64,000 nucleotides of DNA from JBBDJB01 sp040880125 (lineage in GTDB: Bacteria; Planctomycetota; Planctomycetia; Pirellulales; JBBDJB01), in assembly GCA_040880125.1 (NCBI GenBank), contig JBBDJB010000056.1:174365-238364 (forward strand), given 5' to 3'. The first letter of the stretch is position 1, and the number at the start of each line of letters is the position of its first letter. The translations under genes and the position numbers were made by a program. Below the pieces are notes generated by a model that had not been told where the DNA came from, searched no databases, and saw only the letters and a program-made list of their open reading frames with translations. Below are positions 1 to 8,659 of the stretch, piece by piece.

Positions 1-1
1 G

Positions 2-1912
2 GCCGTGCAGTCGGCCATCGCCGGGGGGCAACACCTGGTGGTCGAGGCGGGCACCGGCGTCGGCAAGAGCTTCGCCTATCTGGTGCCGGCCATTCTCGCG
101 GTCACCGATCCCGCGCGCAAAGAGAAGGCGGCGCCGACGCGGATTGTCGTCTCCACGCACACCATCAGCCTGCAGGAGCAGCTCATCCAGCAGGACATCC
201 CGCTGCTCAATAGTGTCATCCCGCGCGAGTTCACCACCGTGCTGGGCAAAGGCCGCCGGAACTACATCAGCCTTCGCCGCCTGCACAGTGCCCAGCAGCG
301 GAGTGGAAACCTGCTGCACGACCCGCGCGAGCTGGCCCAGCTCCAGCAGATCGGCGCCTGGGCGACCGACACGAACGATGGATCGCTCAGCGACTTGCCG
401 GTGGTGCCGCTGCCGGCGGTGTGGGACGAAGTGGCCAGCGACACGAGCAACTGCATGGGCCGGAATTGCCCCCACTATAAGGCCTGCTTTTATTACCAGG
501 CCCGCCGTCGCATGCAGGGGGCGCAAGTGTTGATCGTGAACCATGCCCTGCTGATGAGCGACATCGCCTTGCGGCGATCCGGCGTCAGCCTGCTGCCGGA
601 CTACGATGTGGCCATCTGCGACGAAGCCCACGTGCTGGAACGCGTGGCCGGCGATCACCTGGGGCTGCGGGTCACCTCGGGCCAAGTCGAGTTCACCCTC
701 AACCGGCTGTACAACGACCGGACCAACAAGGGCCTGCTCGTGCATCACCGCCGGCCGGATCTTCAACAGGAGGTGCAGCGCTGCCGGGATCACGTCGACC
801 GGCAATTTGGCGGCATCGAGCGGTGGCTCGACGAGCGCGGCCCCAGCAACGGCCGCGTGGCCGACCCACTCCAACTGACCAACACATTGAGTCCCGCCCT
901 GACCGACCTGGCACGCCGCGTCCACCAGGCCGGGGAGACGTTCGAGGAGGAGACCGAGCGTCAAGACTTCCTCTCCGCGCGCGACCGACTCATGGCACTG
1001 GCCGGAGAGCTGGACCAGTGGCTGCGGCAGTCCATCGAAGAGACGGTGTATTGGGTCGATTCGCACATCGGGCGCGGCGGATACCGGCGCACTTCATTGG
1101 GAGCGGCGCCGCTGAACGTCGGCCCGGAGCTGCGCGAGCACTTTTTCGACCCGCTGCACAGCGTCATCCTGACCAGCGCCACCCTGTCGGTCGGCAAGCG
1201 CCAGGAATTCGACTTCCTGAAGACGCGGCTGGGGCTTACGCAATCGGAAACGCTGCGGTTGGGCAGTCCCTTCGACTACCAGCGGCAGGTCGAGCTGATC
1301 ACGCTGCGTGGCATGCCCGACCCGGTGGCGGAAAAGGATCTCTACGACCGCAAGTGCGCCGAGATGATTCAGCGCTACGTCACGCGCACCGACGGCCGGG
1401 CGTTTGTCCTCTTTACCAGCTATCACTCGATGAAGCGCGTGGCAACGCTCTTGAATTCTTGGCTGACGCGCAACAACTTCGCCCTGTACTGCCAGGCCGA
1501 CGGCGAACCACGCACGCAGATGCTGCGGCGATTCAAGGAGAACCCCCGCGGCGTGTTGTTCGGTACCGACAGCTTCTGGCAAGGCGTGGACGTCCGTGGC
1601 GACGCCCTGCAGAACGTGATCATCACGAAGCTCCCCTTCAGCGTGCCGGATCTTCCCCTATTGGAGGCGCGTCTCGAGGCCATCCGACTGGCGGGCGGCA
1701 ATCCCTTTCGGGACTATCAACTTCCCGAGGCGGTCTTGAAGTTCAAGCAGGGCTTCGGCCGCTTGATCCGCAGCCGGCGAGATCGAGGGATTGTCGTGAT
1801 CCTCGATCCCCGCGTGACAAGCCGCCCCTATGGGCGGACGTTTTTAGAGTCGCTGCCCGACTGCCGGCGGGTCGAGGAATCGGTCGAGGCCGGCGCCGCC
1901 ACCGATGGTTAA
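2..1912 (+). CDS. DinG/XPD-family ATP-dependent DNA helicase (5' truncated by window edge)
   Basis: Superfamily 2 helicase of the DinG/Rad3 type, expected to unwind DNA 5'-3' in repair or replication-conflict resolution. The frame is open at the window edge: the Walker A motif (AGTGVGKS) lies only about 15 residues in, so the normal N-terminus with the Q-motif is upstream. Visible are the DEAH box (ICDEAHVLE), three cysteines near residues 150, 155 and 161 with the spacing of the iron-sulfur cluster ligands in this family, and the C-terminal motif VI region (QGFGRLIRSRRD). The position of the first cluster cysteine is occupied by serine (KGRRNYISLRRL, about residue 89). The ORF ends about 180 bases before hisF. 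The family assignment is firm; whether a cluster is bound is open. Confidence 0.9.
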   Translation, partial: AVQSAIAGGQHLVVEAGTGVGKSFAYLVPAILAVTDPARKEKAAPTRIVVSTHTISLQEQLIQQDIPLLNSVIPREFTTVLGKGRRNYISLRRLHSAQQRSGNLLHDPRELAQLQQIGAWATDTNDGSLSDLPVVPLPAVWDEVASDTSNCMGRNCPHYKACFYYQARRRMQGAQVLIVNHALLMSDIALRRSGVSLLPDYDVAICDEAHVLERVAGDHLGLRVTSGQVEFTLNRLYNDRTNKGLLVHHRRPDLQQEVQRCRDHVDRQFGGIERWLDERGPSNGRVADPLQLTNTLSPALTDLARRVHQAGETFEEETERQDFLSARDRLMALAGELDQWLRQSIEETVYWVDSHIGRGGYRRTSLGAAPLNVGPELREHFFDPLHSVILTSATLSVGKRQEFDFLKTRLGLTQSETLRLGSPFDYQRQVELITLRGMPDPVAEKDLYDRKCAEMIQRYVTRTDGRAFVLFTSYHSMKRVATLLNSWLTRNNFALYCQADGEPRTQMLRRFKENPRGVLFGTDSFWQGVDVRGDALQNVIITKLPFSVPDLPLLEARLEAIRLAGGNPFRDYQLPEAVLKFKQGFGRLIRSRRDRGIVVILDPRVTSRPYGRTFLESLPDCRRVEESVEAGAATDG

Positions 1913-2091
1913 CCGACTCGGCACAAAATTTCGCGGCGCCGAGCGGCGATCCATCCCGCCGCCGGTCGGTTGACCACGCGCTTAAGCCCATTTACATTAA
2001 AGGGTTTAGTCGGGTGCGTTCCCTCCGCCTCGGCACTTTTCGCGCCCGCGATTGATCGCAACGGCTGCCATCTGGCGCTACGGAACCCGCC

Positions 2092-2865
2092 ATGCTTGCT
2101 AAACGTGTCATACCCTGCCTGGACGTTGACCAAGGGCGTGTCGTCAAGGGCACGAACTTCGTCAACCTGCGCGACGCAGGCGATCCGGTCGAAGTCGCGG
2201 CGCGCTACGAGCGCGAGGGGGCCGATGAACTAGTCTTTTTGGACATTACCGCCAGCCACCAGCAGCGGCAGATCATGCTCGACGTCGTCCGACGCACCGC
2301 CGAACAGGTTTTCATGCCGCTGACCGTCGGCGGCGGCATCCGCACGCTGGAGGACATCCGGGCGCTGCTCTTGGCCGGCAGCGACAAGGTCTCGATCAAT
2401 TCGGCGGCCGTCCGCAACCCGCAACTGGTGCGCGACGCCGCCCGTCGATTCGGCAGCCAGTGCATCGTGGTGAATATCGACCCCAAGCGGGTCCGCCGCG
2501 ACGGGCGCGTCGTGTTCGACGTGCACATCAATGGCGGGCGCATCGGCACCGGACTGGAGGCCGTGGCCTGGGCGCGGCAGGTCGAGCAACTGGGGGCAGG
2601 CGAGATCGTGCTGACCAGCATGGATGCCGACGGTACGCAGGACGGCTACGATCTGGAAATCACCGCCGCGGTCAGCGAGGCGGTGACGATCCCGGTGGTG
2701 GCCAGCGGCGGCGCCGGCTGCCCCGATCACTTGGCCGACGCTGTGCAGACCGGCAAGGCCGACGCGGCCCTGGCAGCCAGCATTTTTCACTTCGGAAAAC
2801 ACACGATTGCCGAAACCAAGCAGGTTATGGCCGCCCGGGGAATTCCCGTACGGCAGTGCGCTTGA
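2092..2865 (+). CDS. hisF: Imidazole glycerol phosphate synthase, cyclase subunit HisF
   Basis: Cyclase subunit of IGP synthase in histidine biosynthesis. With ammonia from the HisH glutaminase it converts PRFAR to imidazole glycerol phosphate and AICAR in the cytoplasm. The 257-residue length is that of the family. The N-terminus MLAKRVIPCLDVDQGRVVKG is characteristic, and the two catalytic aspartates are present at residues 11 (CLDVD) and 130 (VNIDPK). Phosphate-binding glycines are seen in TVGGGIRT and ASGGAG. No other his gene lies in the window; hisF instead precedes the pilT-type gene by 69 bases. Scattered his genes are common in this type of genome. Confidence 0.97.
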   Translation: MLAKRVIPCLDVDQGRVVKGTNFVNLRDAGDPVEVAARYEREGADELVFLDITASHQQRQIMLDVVRRTAEQVFMPLTVGGGIRTLEDIRALLLAGSDKVSINSAAVRNPQLVRDAARRFGSQCIVVNIDPKRVRRDGRVVFDVHINGGRIGTGLEAVAWARQVEQLGAGEIVLTSMDADGTQDGYDLEITAAVSEAVTIPVVASGGAGCPDHLADAVQTGKADAALAASIFHFGKHTIAETKQVMAARGIPVRQCA

Positions 2866-2934
2866 CGCACGTTTGCGTTGTTGACTTTTGCAAGACAGAC
2901 ATCCTCCCATTCGACACGGCCGGAGAAGAAGAGC

Positions 2935-4122
2935 ATGGCCAGCACAACGGGTAACGTGGATGCCGGGCCCGCTGCGGTTCCCACCATTGACGATTTTAAG
3001 GAGCGATATGCCGGCGAAGTGCGCTCGCTGGAGATCGACAAACTGTTTCGTGCCTGTGTGGCGCTGGAAGGCAGCGACCTCCACCTGAAGGTCGGCAAGC
3101 CGCCGTACATCCGCATCAATGGAACGCTCCGCCCGATGAACCGCGGGCCGATCGACGACGACGAGATGGTGCGGCTGTGCATCCCCATGATGGACGATCG
3201 CAACCGCGCAATTTTTCAGCGCGACGGCGGCGCGGACTTCGCCTACATGCTCGACGTCGACGACACCATGTGGCGGTTTCGTGTCAACCTGCTGCAGCAG
3301 CTCGGCCACGTCGGCATGGTCGCCCGGCGCGTCAACAGTTGGATCCCCGACTTTGAACAGCTCAATCTGCCTCCCTCAATGGAGCATCTCTGCAAGTTCG
3401 ACCAGGGAATGATCCTGCTGGCCGGCGTTACCGGCTCGGGGAAGAGCACGACGATTGCGTCGATGCTCAACTGGATCAACGCCAACTACCGTAAGCACAT
3501 CCTCACGCTCGAGGACCCGATCGAGTTCGTCTTCACCGAGCAGAAATGCCTGATCAATCAGCGCGAAATCGGACTGGACGTGGTGAACTTCGAGATCGGC
3601 ATGAAGCACGCCGTGCGTGAAGATCCCGACGTGATGCTCGTCGGCGAAATGCGAGATCACGAGACGTTCATGACCGCCATCCATGCGGCCGAGACCGGCC
3701 ACCTGGTGTTCGGCACGATCCACGCCTCGAGTGCCGCCTCGACTATCGGGCGTATTCTCGACCTGTTTCCCCAGAGCATGCACCGGGCGTTGCGAAGCGC
3801 CATCGCCATGAACATGAAGGCGATCGTGGCCCAAAAACTGCTGCCGTCGATCAAAGAGGGCGTCGGGCGGGTGCCGACCGTCGAGGTCATGACGTTCTCG
3901 CCCATGATCCGCAAGCTTGTGCTGGAGGAGCAGGACGACAAGCTCGGTGACGCAATCCGCATCGGCAAGGAGGACGGCATGCAGGACTTTACCCTGAGCC
4001 TGAAAAAGCTTGTGGATGCCGACTTGATCGATCGGGCCGTCGCCATGGAAGTCGCGCCCAACAAGGAGGCCTTGAAGATGGCGCTCAAAGGCATTGAAGT
4101 TTCGCAACCGGGCATCATTTGA
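2935..4122 (+). CDS. PilT/PilU-type pilus retraction ATPase
   Basis: Hexameric secretion-superfamily ATPase of the PilT type, which in type IV pili depolymerises the pilus from the cytoplasmic side. The N-terminal domain contains the typical GSDLHLKVGKPPYIRINGTL segment. Walker A is GVTGSGKST with Lys170, Walker B is DVMLVGEMRD with Glu238, and the His box is GTIHASSAASTI, so it looks catalytically complete. I chose ATG 2935 because GGAG lies 9 bases upstream and the family N-terminus begins nearby; an in-frame start at 2878 would add 19 unlikely residues. It is followed after 89 bases by a degenerate PilB/GspE relative. No pilin or PilC gene is present here, so its partner machine is unknown. 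Confidence 0.93.
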   Translation: MASTTGNVDAGPAAVPTIDDFKERYAGEVRSLEIDKLFRACVALEGSDLHLKVGKPPYIRINGTLRPMNRGPIDDDEMVRLCIPMMDDRNRAIFQRDGGADFAYMLDVDDTMWRFRVNLLQQLGHVGMVARRVNSWIPDFEQLNLPPSMEHLCKFDQGMILLAGVTGSGKSTTIASMLNWINANYRKHILTLEDPIEFVFTEQKCLINQREIGLDVVNFEIGMKHAVREDPDVMLVGEMRDHETFMTAIHAAETGHLVFGTIHASSAASTIGRILDLFPQSMHRALRSAIAMNMKAIVAQKLLPSIKEGVGRVPTVEVMTFSPMIRKLVLEEQDDKLGDAIRIGKEDGMQDFTLSLKKLVDADLIDRAVAMEVAPNKEALKMALKGIEVSQPGII

Positions 4123-4211
4123 CGCTACCAGGCCGCACGCTCGCGAGCCGGCCGACCACGGACCGGCGCCTCATCCGACGAACCCCCACCGACCGAACCC
4201 GAACGCCTGAC

Positions 4212-5993
4212 ATGCCACGACTGCTGATCCTCTTCGCCACGCCGGTGGTGCTACTGTTTCTCGGCGCGGCCGTCCCCTCGGCGTTGGCGCAAGACGTCGC
4301 CTGGCCCGACTACGAATTGCAGCGTGGGCCGGCTGGGGGACAAACGCTCGAGCGTGGGCCGGGTCTCTATATCAGCCCGATAAAGCTGGCCGCCTGCTGG
4401 CTGCTGTTGATGGTTTGGGTGAAGACGACCGACTGGGTGAACCAGGACTGTCAGCGGGTACGGCAGAATTATGCGCTGTGGAATTCGGTGGCGTTTTTCC
4501 CCTTCCTGCTGATCGGTGCCATAGGCCTGCGGTTGCTTCCGATGTTCGCAGTGGCGTACGTCCTGATGGTACTGGCGTGGCTGGTGCCGCTGATCGTGTA
4601 CATTGTCGTACGGAACGGTTCGGTCGAGCAGCAACAGCGGGTGCTCACTCCCGAACATTTGCGGTACGTGATAGCTAACGCCGGACACCAGTTCGGGATG
4701 AAGATCGACGCCACCAAGAAGGCCGCCTATGAGAAAGGGGCGCCGGTCGAGCTGTCGGCCAAGGGCGGCGCCGACGACCGCGCAGATAATGCCAACCTGG
4801 TGCTCGCCCGGCAGTCGCCCGGCTACGTGATGCTCAAGGATTTGATCTCCGGCACGGTCGACAAGCGGGCCGACGCTTTGCTGCTGGACTTCACCGAAGA
4901 ATCGGCGGCCGTCCGCGTTCAGATCGACGGCGTCTGGCACAACGACGATCCGCTCGATCGCGAGTCCGGCGACATGATCCTGGCGGCGATGAAAACCCTC
5001 GCAGCACTGAACGCCGAAGAGCGCCGCAAGCTTCAATCCGGCAAATTTCGCGCAGTCTACAATAAGGTGAAGCTCACCTGCCGGCTGGTGAGCCAGGGCA
5101 CGCAAACCGGCGAACGCACTAGTCTCAAGTTCGACGATGAGTCGCGCAAGTTTCACAGCTTTAAAGAGCTCGGCATGCGCGAAAAGCAGATCGATCCGCT
5201 GCTGGAGATGCTCGGCGGCGATCAGGGCTTCGTGCTCTTTTCTTCTCCGCCCAGTGGCGGGCTGACCACGACGATCGACGTTGCCTTGGAGGAGACGGAC
5301 CGGCTGCTGCGCAACTTCGTCTCGGTCGAGGAGCACTCGGATCGGGAGCGCTACATTGAGAACGTCGAAGTGACGACATTCAACCGCTCGTCGGGAGAAT
5401 CGCCCGCCACCGTGCTGCCGAAGTTGATCCGCACCTATCCCGACGTCATTGTGGTTCGCGACTTGGCCGACCAGGCCACCGCGGAAATCCTGTGCCGGCA
5501 GGTTCAGGAAAGGCGGTTGATCTTTACCAGCGTGCGGGCGAAAAGTGCGCCCGAGGCGATGTTGCGGGTGCTCGCGCTGAAGGTGCCGCCGGAGGAATTC
5601 GCCCAAGTGATAAGCTGCGTGTTGAATCAGCGTTTACTGCGCAAGCTTTGCCCGCAGTGTAAAGTGGGATTTGAGCCGACGCCCGAGATGCTCAAGAAAC
5701 TGGGGATCCCCGCCGGCCGCGTGGAAGCCCTCTATCGCGAGCCCAAACCGGAGGAACGCGAAAAGGTCTGTGAACTGTGCCAGGGCATCGGATACTTCGG
5801 GCGGACCGCGCTTTACCAGTTTTTGATGGTGGACGAAACGGTGCGCCAGACGCTGGTCAATGAACCCAAGCCGGACGTGGTGAACAAGGCCTCCCGCAAG
5901 GCCGGCATGCGTACACTCCAGGAAGAGGGCATCTTGCTGGTGGCCAAAGGCGTGACCTCGCTGCAGGAAGTGACCCGCGTTTTGAAACAGTAA
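4212..5993 (+). CDS. Membrane-anchored PilB/GspE-like protein with degenerate ATPase motifs
   Basis: Relative of the type II secretion/type IV pilus assembly ATPases. Residues 1-28 form a signal-peptide-like hydrophobic segment ending SALAQD, followed by two or three further membrane segments between about residues 55 and 135; canonical PilB/GspE proteins are cytosolic. The rest aligns with the GspE core, including the zinc tetracysteine region (CPQC and CELC). The P-loop reads SPPSGGLTTT, with Leu351 in place of the catalytic lysine. The Walker B region reads IVVRDLADQATA, with Asp417 where VGEIRD has glutamate. The His box is also lost. ATP hydrolysis is therefore doubtful and a structural or regulatory role beside the intact PilT is plausible. 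ATG 4212 was chosen for the signal sequence. Confidence 0.85.
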   Translation: MPRLLILFATPVVLLFLGAAVPSALAQDVAWPDYELQRGPAGGQTLERGPGLYISPIKLAACWLLLMVWVKTTDWVNQDCQRVRQNYALWNSVAFFPFLLIGAIGLRLLPMFAVAYVLMVLAWLVPLIVYIVVRNGSVEQQQRVLTPEHLRYVIANAGHQFGMKIDATKKAAYEKGAPVELSAKGGADDRADNANLVLARQSPGYVMLKDLISGTVDKRADALLLDFTEESAAVRVQIDGVWHNDDPLDRESGDMILAAMKTLAALNAEERRKLQSGKFRAVYNKVKLTCRLVSQGTQTGERTSLKFDDESRKFHSFKELGMREKQIDPLLEMLGGDQGFVLFSSPPSGGLTTTIDVALEETDRLLRNFVSVEEHSDRERYIENVEVTTFNRSSGESPATVLPKLIRTYPDVIVVRDLADQATAEILCRQVQERRLIFTSVRAKSAPEAMLRVLALKVPPEEFAQVISCVLNQRLLRKLCPQCKVGFEPTPEMLKKLGIPAGRVEALYREPKPEEREKVCELCQGIGYFGRTALYQFLMVDETVRQTLVNEPKPDVVNKASRKAGMRTLQEEGILLVAKGVTSLQEVTRVLKQ

Positions 5994-6065
5994 GCCGCCG
6001 TCATGCCCAGCGGCACGGGAACTGCACGACCACTCGTTTTCCTTTAACTCAGCCAACCCACAGCC

Positions 6066-6680
6066 ATGTATCTCAACCTGATTCTGCTGGCCATCCTCGG
6101 CGCCTCGGTGGCAATGCTCATCCGCGAAGGATTCTGGAGCAACACCATCACGCTGTTCAACACCGTTACGGCAGGATTGATCTCCACCAGCACTTGGGAG
6201 TTATTGGCCACCTTTCTCGACGAGCACATGCCGGACTACACCTACTTCTGGGATTTCATCTCGCTGTGGGGGATCTTCATCGTGTCGTTCGTGATCCTCC
6301 GGGCGATCACCGACCTGCTCTCGCGAATTCGCGTGCGATTCAAAATGCCCGTCGAGCTGATCGGTGGCGGTGTGATGGCCGGCGCCGTGGGCTGGGTGCT
6401 GGTCTGCTTTGCGACGATGACGCTGCACACGGCACCGCTGGCTCGCAACTATCTCGCGGGAAACTTTCAGCCGACGCCCGACGCGCGGATGTTCTTCGGG
6501 TTGGCGCCGGACCAAAAATGGCTGGGGCTGGTCCAGAGCCTGTCGAATAATTCCCTTTCGGCGACCGGGCCCGGCGGATCGGGCGTCAACACGTTCGATC
6601 CGGAAGGCGACTTTATTCTCAAGTACGCAGAACGCCGATCGAATCTGGAGAACAACCCCGCGTTCAGTGCGGGTGGTTAG
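6066..6680 (+). CDS. CvpA-like integral membrane protein
   Basis: A 204-residue protein with about four hydrophobic segments: residues 2-17, around 30-48, 60-82 and 95-118. The arrangement and the central segment (LWGIFIVSFVILRAITDLLSR followed by MPVELIGGGVMAGAVG) resemble the CvpA family, which acts in the inner membrane and is linked to colicin V production and envelope stress. The C-terminal 80 residues are soluble and not recognised. It follows the PilB-like gene by 72 bases on the same strand, so co-transcription is likely. The family assignment rests on topology and a few residues, and no function can be given. Confidence 0.65.
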   Translation: MYLNLILLAILGASVAMLIREGFWSNTITLFNTVTAGLISTSTWELLATFLDEHMPDYTYFWDFISLWGIFIVSFVILRAITDLLSRIRVRFKMPVELIGGGVMAGAVGWVLVCFATMTLHTAPLARNYLAGNFQPTPDARMFFGLAPDQKWLGLVQSLSNNSLSATGPGGSGVNTFDPEGDFILKYAERRSNLENNPAFSAGG

Positions 6681-6717
6681 CCTCGGCCGCCCAACGAGTG
6701 ATAGTCTGACGAGTGAT

Positions 6718-7488
6718 ATGGCTGACGAAGGAATTGCCCAGACCGATGCCTCGACTCCCGGTGCCGCCGGCGAGCACGACGCCTACCGCGCGCTCAGTCC
6801 TTGGGCGATTCTAGCTCTACTGCTGGGCCTGGCATCGCCGCTGGCCCTGATGGGGCCGGTATTGCGGACCGTGCCGCTGCTGGGAGTGATCGTGGCGATC
6901 CTCGCGCTGCGGCAGATCGCCACGGGCGAAGGCCGGATCGCCGGACGCGGTGCCGCCGTGCTGGGCCTCGCGCTGTCGCTGCTGTTCGGCTCGGCGGCCA
7001 TTAGCCAGGCGCTTTCCCGCACGTTCTGGATCGATCAACAGTCGCGGGAACTCTCCCGGGCCTGGATCGACTTCTTGCTCGACGGTCAGCCGCAGATGGC
7101 CCACCAGCTCACGAAGTATCCGTCCGAGCGCGTGCCGCTGGACGACATGCTGTGGACCTACTACCGCCGCACGCCCGCGGAGGCCGGCGAACTGCGCGCC
7201 TTTGTGAGCCAGCCGCTCGTCCACGCTCTCTTGGAATTGGCCGATAAGGCGACCGTGCGCCACTGGGAAATGGAATCCATCGTCGATCATCGCGGCAAAG
7301 AGTACGTGGTGCAAATCTACACCGTCACGTATGAGGATCGCGGACAGCGGACCACGTTCTTCGCCCGCGTCTTTGCATCCCGCCGGATCGATCCGGAAAC
7401 CGAGCAGATCGAGTGGCGGATCGAAGCCGACGACTCGAAGGCCGGCATCCGTCCGCACTCGCTGGGCGCGGGGACCCCCAGACTCTAG
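6718..7488 (+). CDS. Membrane protein with DUF4190-like hydrophobic N-terminus, function unknown
   Basis: A 256-residue protein. Residues about 20-100 contain a pair of hydrophobic segments, LSPWAILALLLGLASPLAL and then a glycine/alanine-rich stretch with ALRQIATGEGRIAGRGAAVLG, the pattern of DUF4190-type domains. The C-terminal 150 residues are soluble and carry no motif I recognise. ATG 6718 was preferred; the frame stays open upstream to a GTG at 6667 that overlaps the previous gene. It is the last gene of the plus-strand run that begins with pilT and faces the convergent isomerase-like gene 17 bases away. Confidence 0.7.
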   Translation: MADEGIAQTDASTPGAAGEHDAYRALSPWAILALLLGLASPLALMGPVLRTVPLLGVIVAILALRQIATGEGRIAGRGAAVLGLALSLLFGSAAISQALSRTFWIDQQSRELSRAWIDFLLDGQPQMAHQLTKYPSERVPLDDMLWTYYRRTPAEAGELRAFVSQPLVHALLELADKATVRHWEMESIVDHRGKEYVVQIYTVTYEDRGQRTTFFARVFASRRIDPETEQIEWRIEADDSKAGIRPHSLGAGTPRL

Positions 7489-7505
7489 GGCGGTAATCGC
7501 CGAAC

Positions 7506-8462
7506 CTACCCCTCCAGGCTCATCGCCACGGCCGCCTTCGTCTTCTCCAGTCCGGTTCGCGCCACGGCCAGTGCGTCCTGGCTCCAGTAGTCCTGGTTGA
7601 AAAGCTCCAGCGAGAGCGCCCCGCGAAAGCCGCTGTCGCGCAGGTTGCGGAGGATCGACGGCAGCGGCGCCACGCCGTCGCCGGGGTAAACGCGGTGCCC
7701 GTCGTTCAGTGCCTCGCGGGCTGGCGCGGCAGGGTAGTCGTTCACGTGGAACACGTGCATGGCCGCTCCACCGAGCAGTTTCAAGCCCGTGAAGTCGCTG
7801 CCGCCTTTGTAGATGTGATACACGTCCGGCAGCACACAAGCTTGATCGTGGCCGCTCTCGACCGCCACGAACACCACCTCGCCCAACCGCCCGAGCGTCT
7901 GCGAAAAGCCCCACACCTCGACCTGCGGCACCACGTCCATCGTCTGGCCCAGCTCCAGCAGCACACGGTAGCGCTGTGCAATCGAGAACAGATCGAGGCC
8001 GCCCTGCCGTTGTGCGCCGGCCGGCGGCGCGGCGATGCGCAGGCCGCCAATCTGGCGAAGCCGGTCCATATCGCGCTTGGCCGCTTCCAACCCGCGGGCG
8101 CGCTGCGCGTCGTCGTCCACGATCCACTCCGCGAAGCCGATCGCGCTTTCGACCGTCAATCCCCGGTCATCCAGCCGCTTGCGCAGGTCGGCCAACGAAC
8201 CACCGCCGTCGACGTACGCATCGACTTCGCGCATCCACGGCTCGATGCCGTCGTAGCCCGCCTTGGCGGCGATCTCGATCTCCTCCACCAGCGAGAGCGA
8301 CTGGCCGCGGATGGTGCTGGTATTCAGGCAATATCGAAACGGCGCCCCTGCCGGCGACTGCGACTCGTCCGCCAGGGTCAAGGTCGCGCCGGCGGACATT
8401 GCGGCTCCGGCCGCCAATCCGGCTTTCCCGAGCAGTTGCCGACGGTTGCACAAGTTGCTCAT
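7506..8462 (-). CDS. Tat-exported sugar phosphate isomerase/epimerase-like TIM barrel protein
   Basis: A 318-residue member of the xylose isomerase-like TIM-barrel superfamily (AP endonuclease 2 fold), which includes hydroxypyruvate isomerases and sugar epimerases. The N-terminus NRRQLLGKAGLAAGAAM is a twin-arginine signal, so it should act outside the cytoplasm. Barrel landmarks include the KAGYDGIEPW segment (metal-site region), QVEVWGF, DVYHIYKGG, HVFHVNDYP and SLELFNQDYW. These contain the His, Asp and Glu residues usual for a divalent metal site. The ATG at 8462 directly begins the Tat signal; the longer open frame upstream is not convincing. It is divergent from the alanine-racemase-fold gene at 8660. 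Confidence 0.88.
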   Translation of the reverse strand: MSNLCNRRQLLGKAGLAAGAAMSAGATLTLADESQSPAGAPFRYCLNTSTIRGQSLSLVEEIEIAAKAGYDGIEPWMREVDAYVDGGGSLADLRKRLDDRGLTVESAIGFAEWIVDDDAQRARGLEAAKRDMDRLRQIGGLRIAAPPAGAQRQGGLDLFSIAQRYRVLLELGQTMDVVPQVEVWGFSQTLGRLGEVVFVAVESGHDQACVLPDVYHIYKGGSDFTGLKLLGGAAMHVFHVNDYPAAPAREALNDGHRVYPGDGVAPLPSILRNLRDSGFRGALSLELFNQDYWSQDALAVARTGLEKTKAAVAMSLEG

Positions 8463-8659
8463 GTGGATCGCCTCGACGGATTGATTGAAAGAAACAGCCA
8501 CCGCGGGTCGTGCCCGGACGACTTCGCGCGCTTCGCAAGAAGTCGGCAGCATTGCGGGCCCAAAAGGGGGCTGTGCCACGATAGCACGCCGCCTGCGGCG
8601 ATTCAACGGTCGAGGGCCGGGCCGTTGACGCCCGCTCGGGCCAGCCGGATAATCGGCCC

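Noticed and set aside
1913..2091. Histidine operon leader or riboswitch before hisF
   Set aside because: No run of histidine codons, no conserved aptamer pattern and no terminator were seen.
2230..3309. Long minus-strand open frame across hisF and the start of the pilT-type gene
   Set aside because: It spans two well-identified plus-strand genes and shows no family features.
4212..5993. Loss of the P-loop lysine as a sequencing artefact
   Set aside because: Several independent motif positions (Walker A, Walker B, His box) are changed in an otherwise intact frame, which a single error would not cause.
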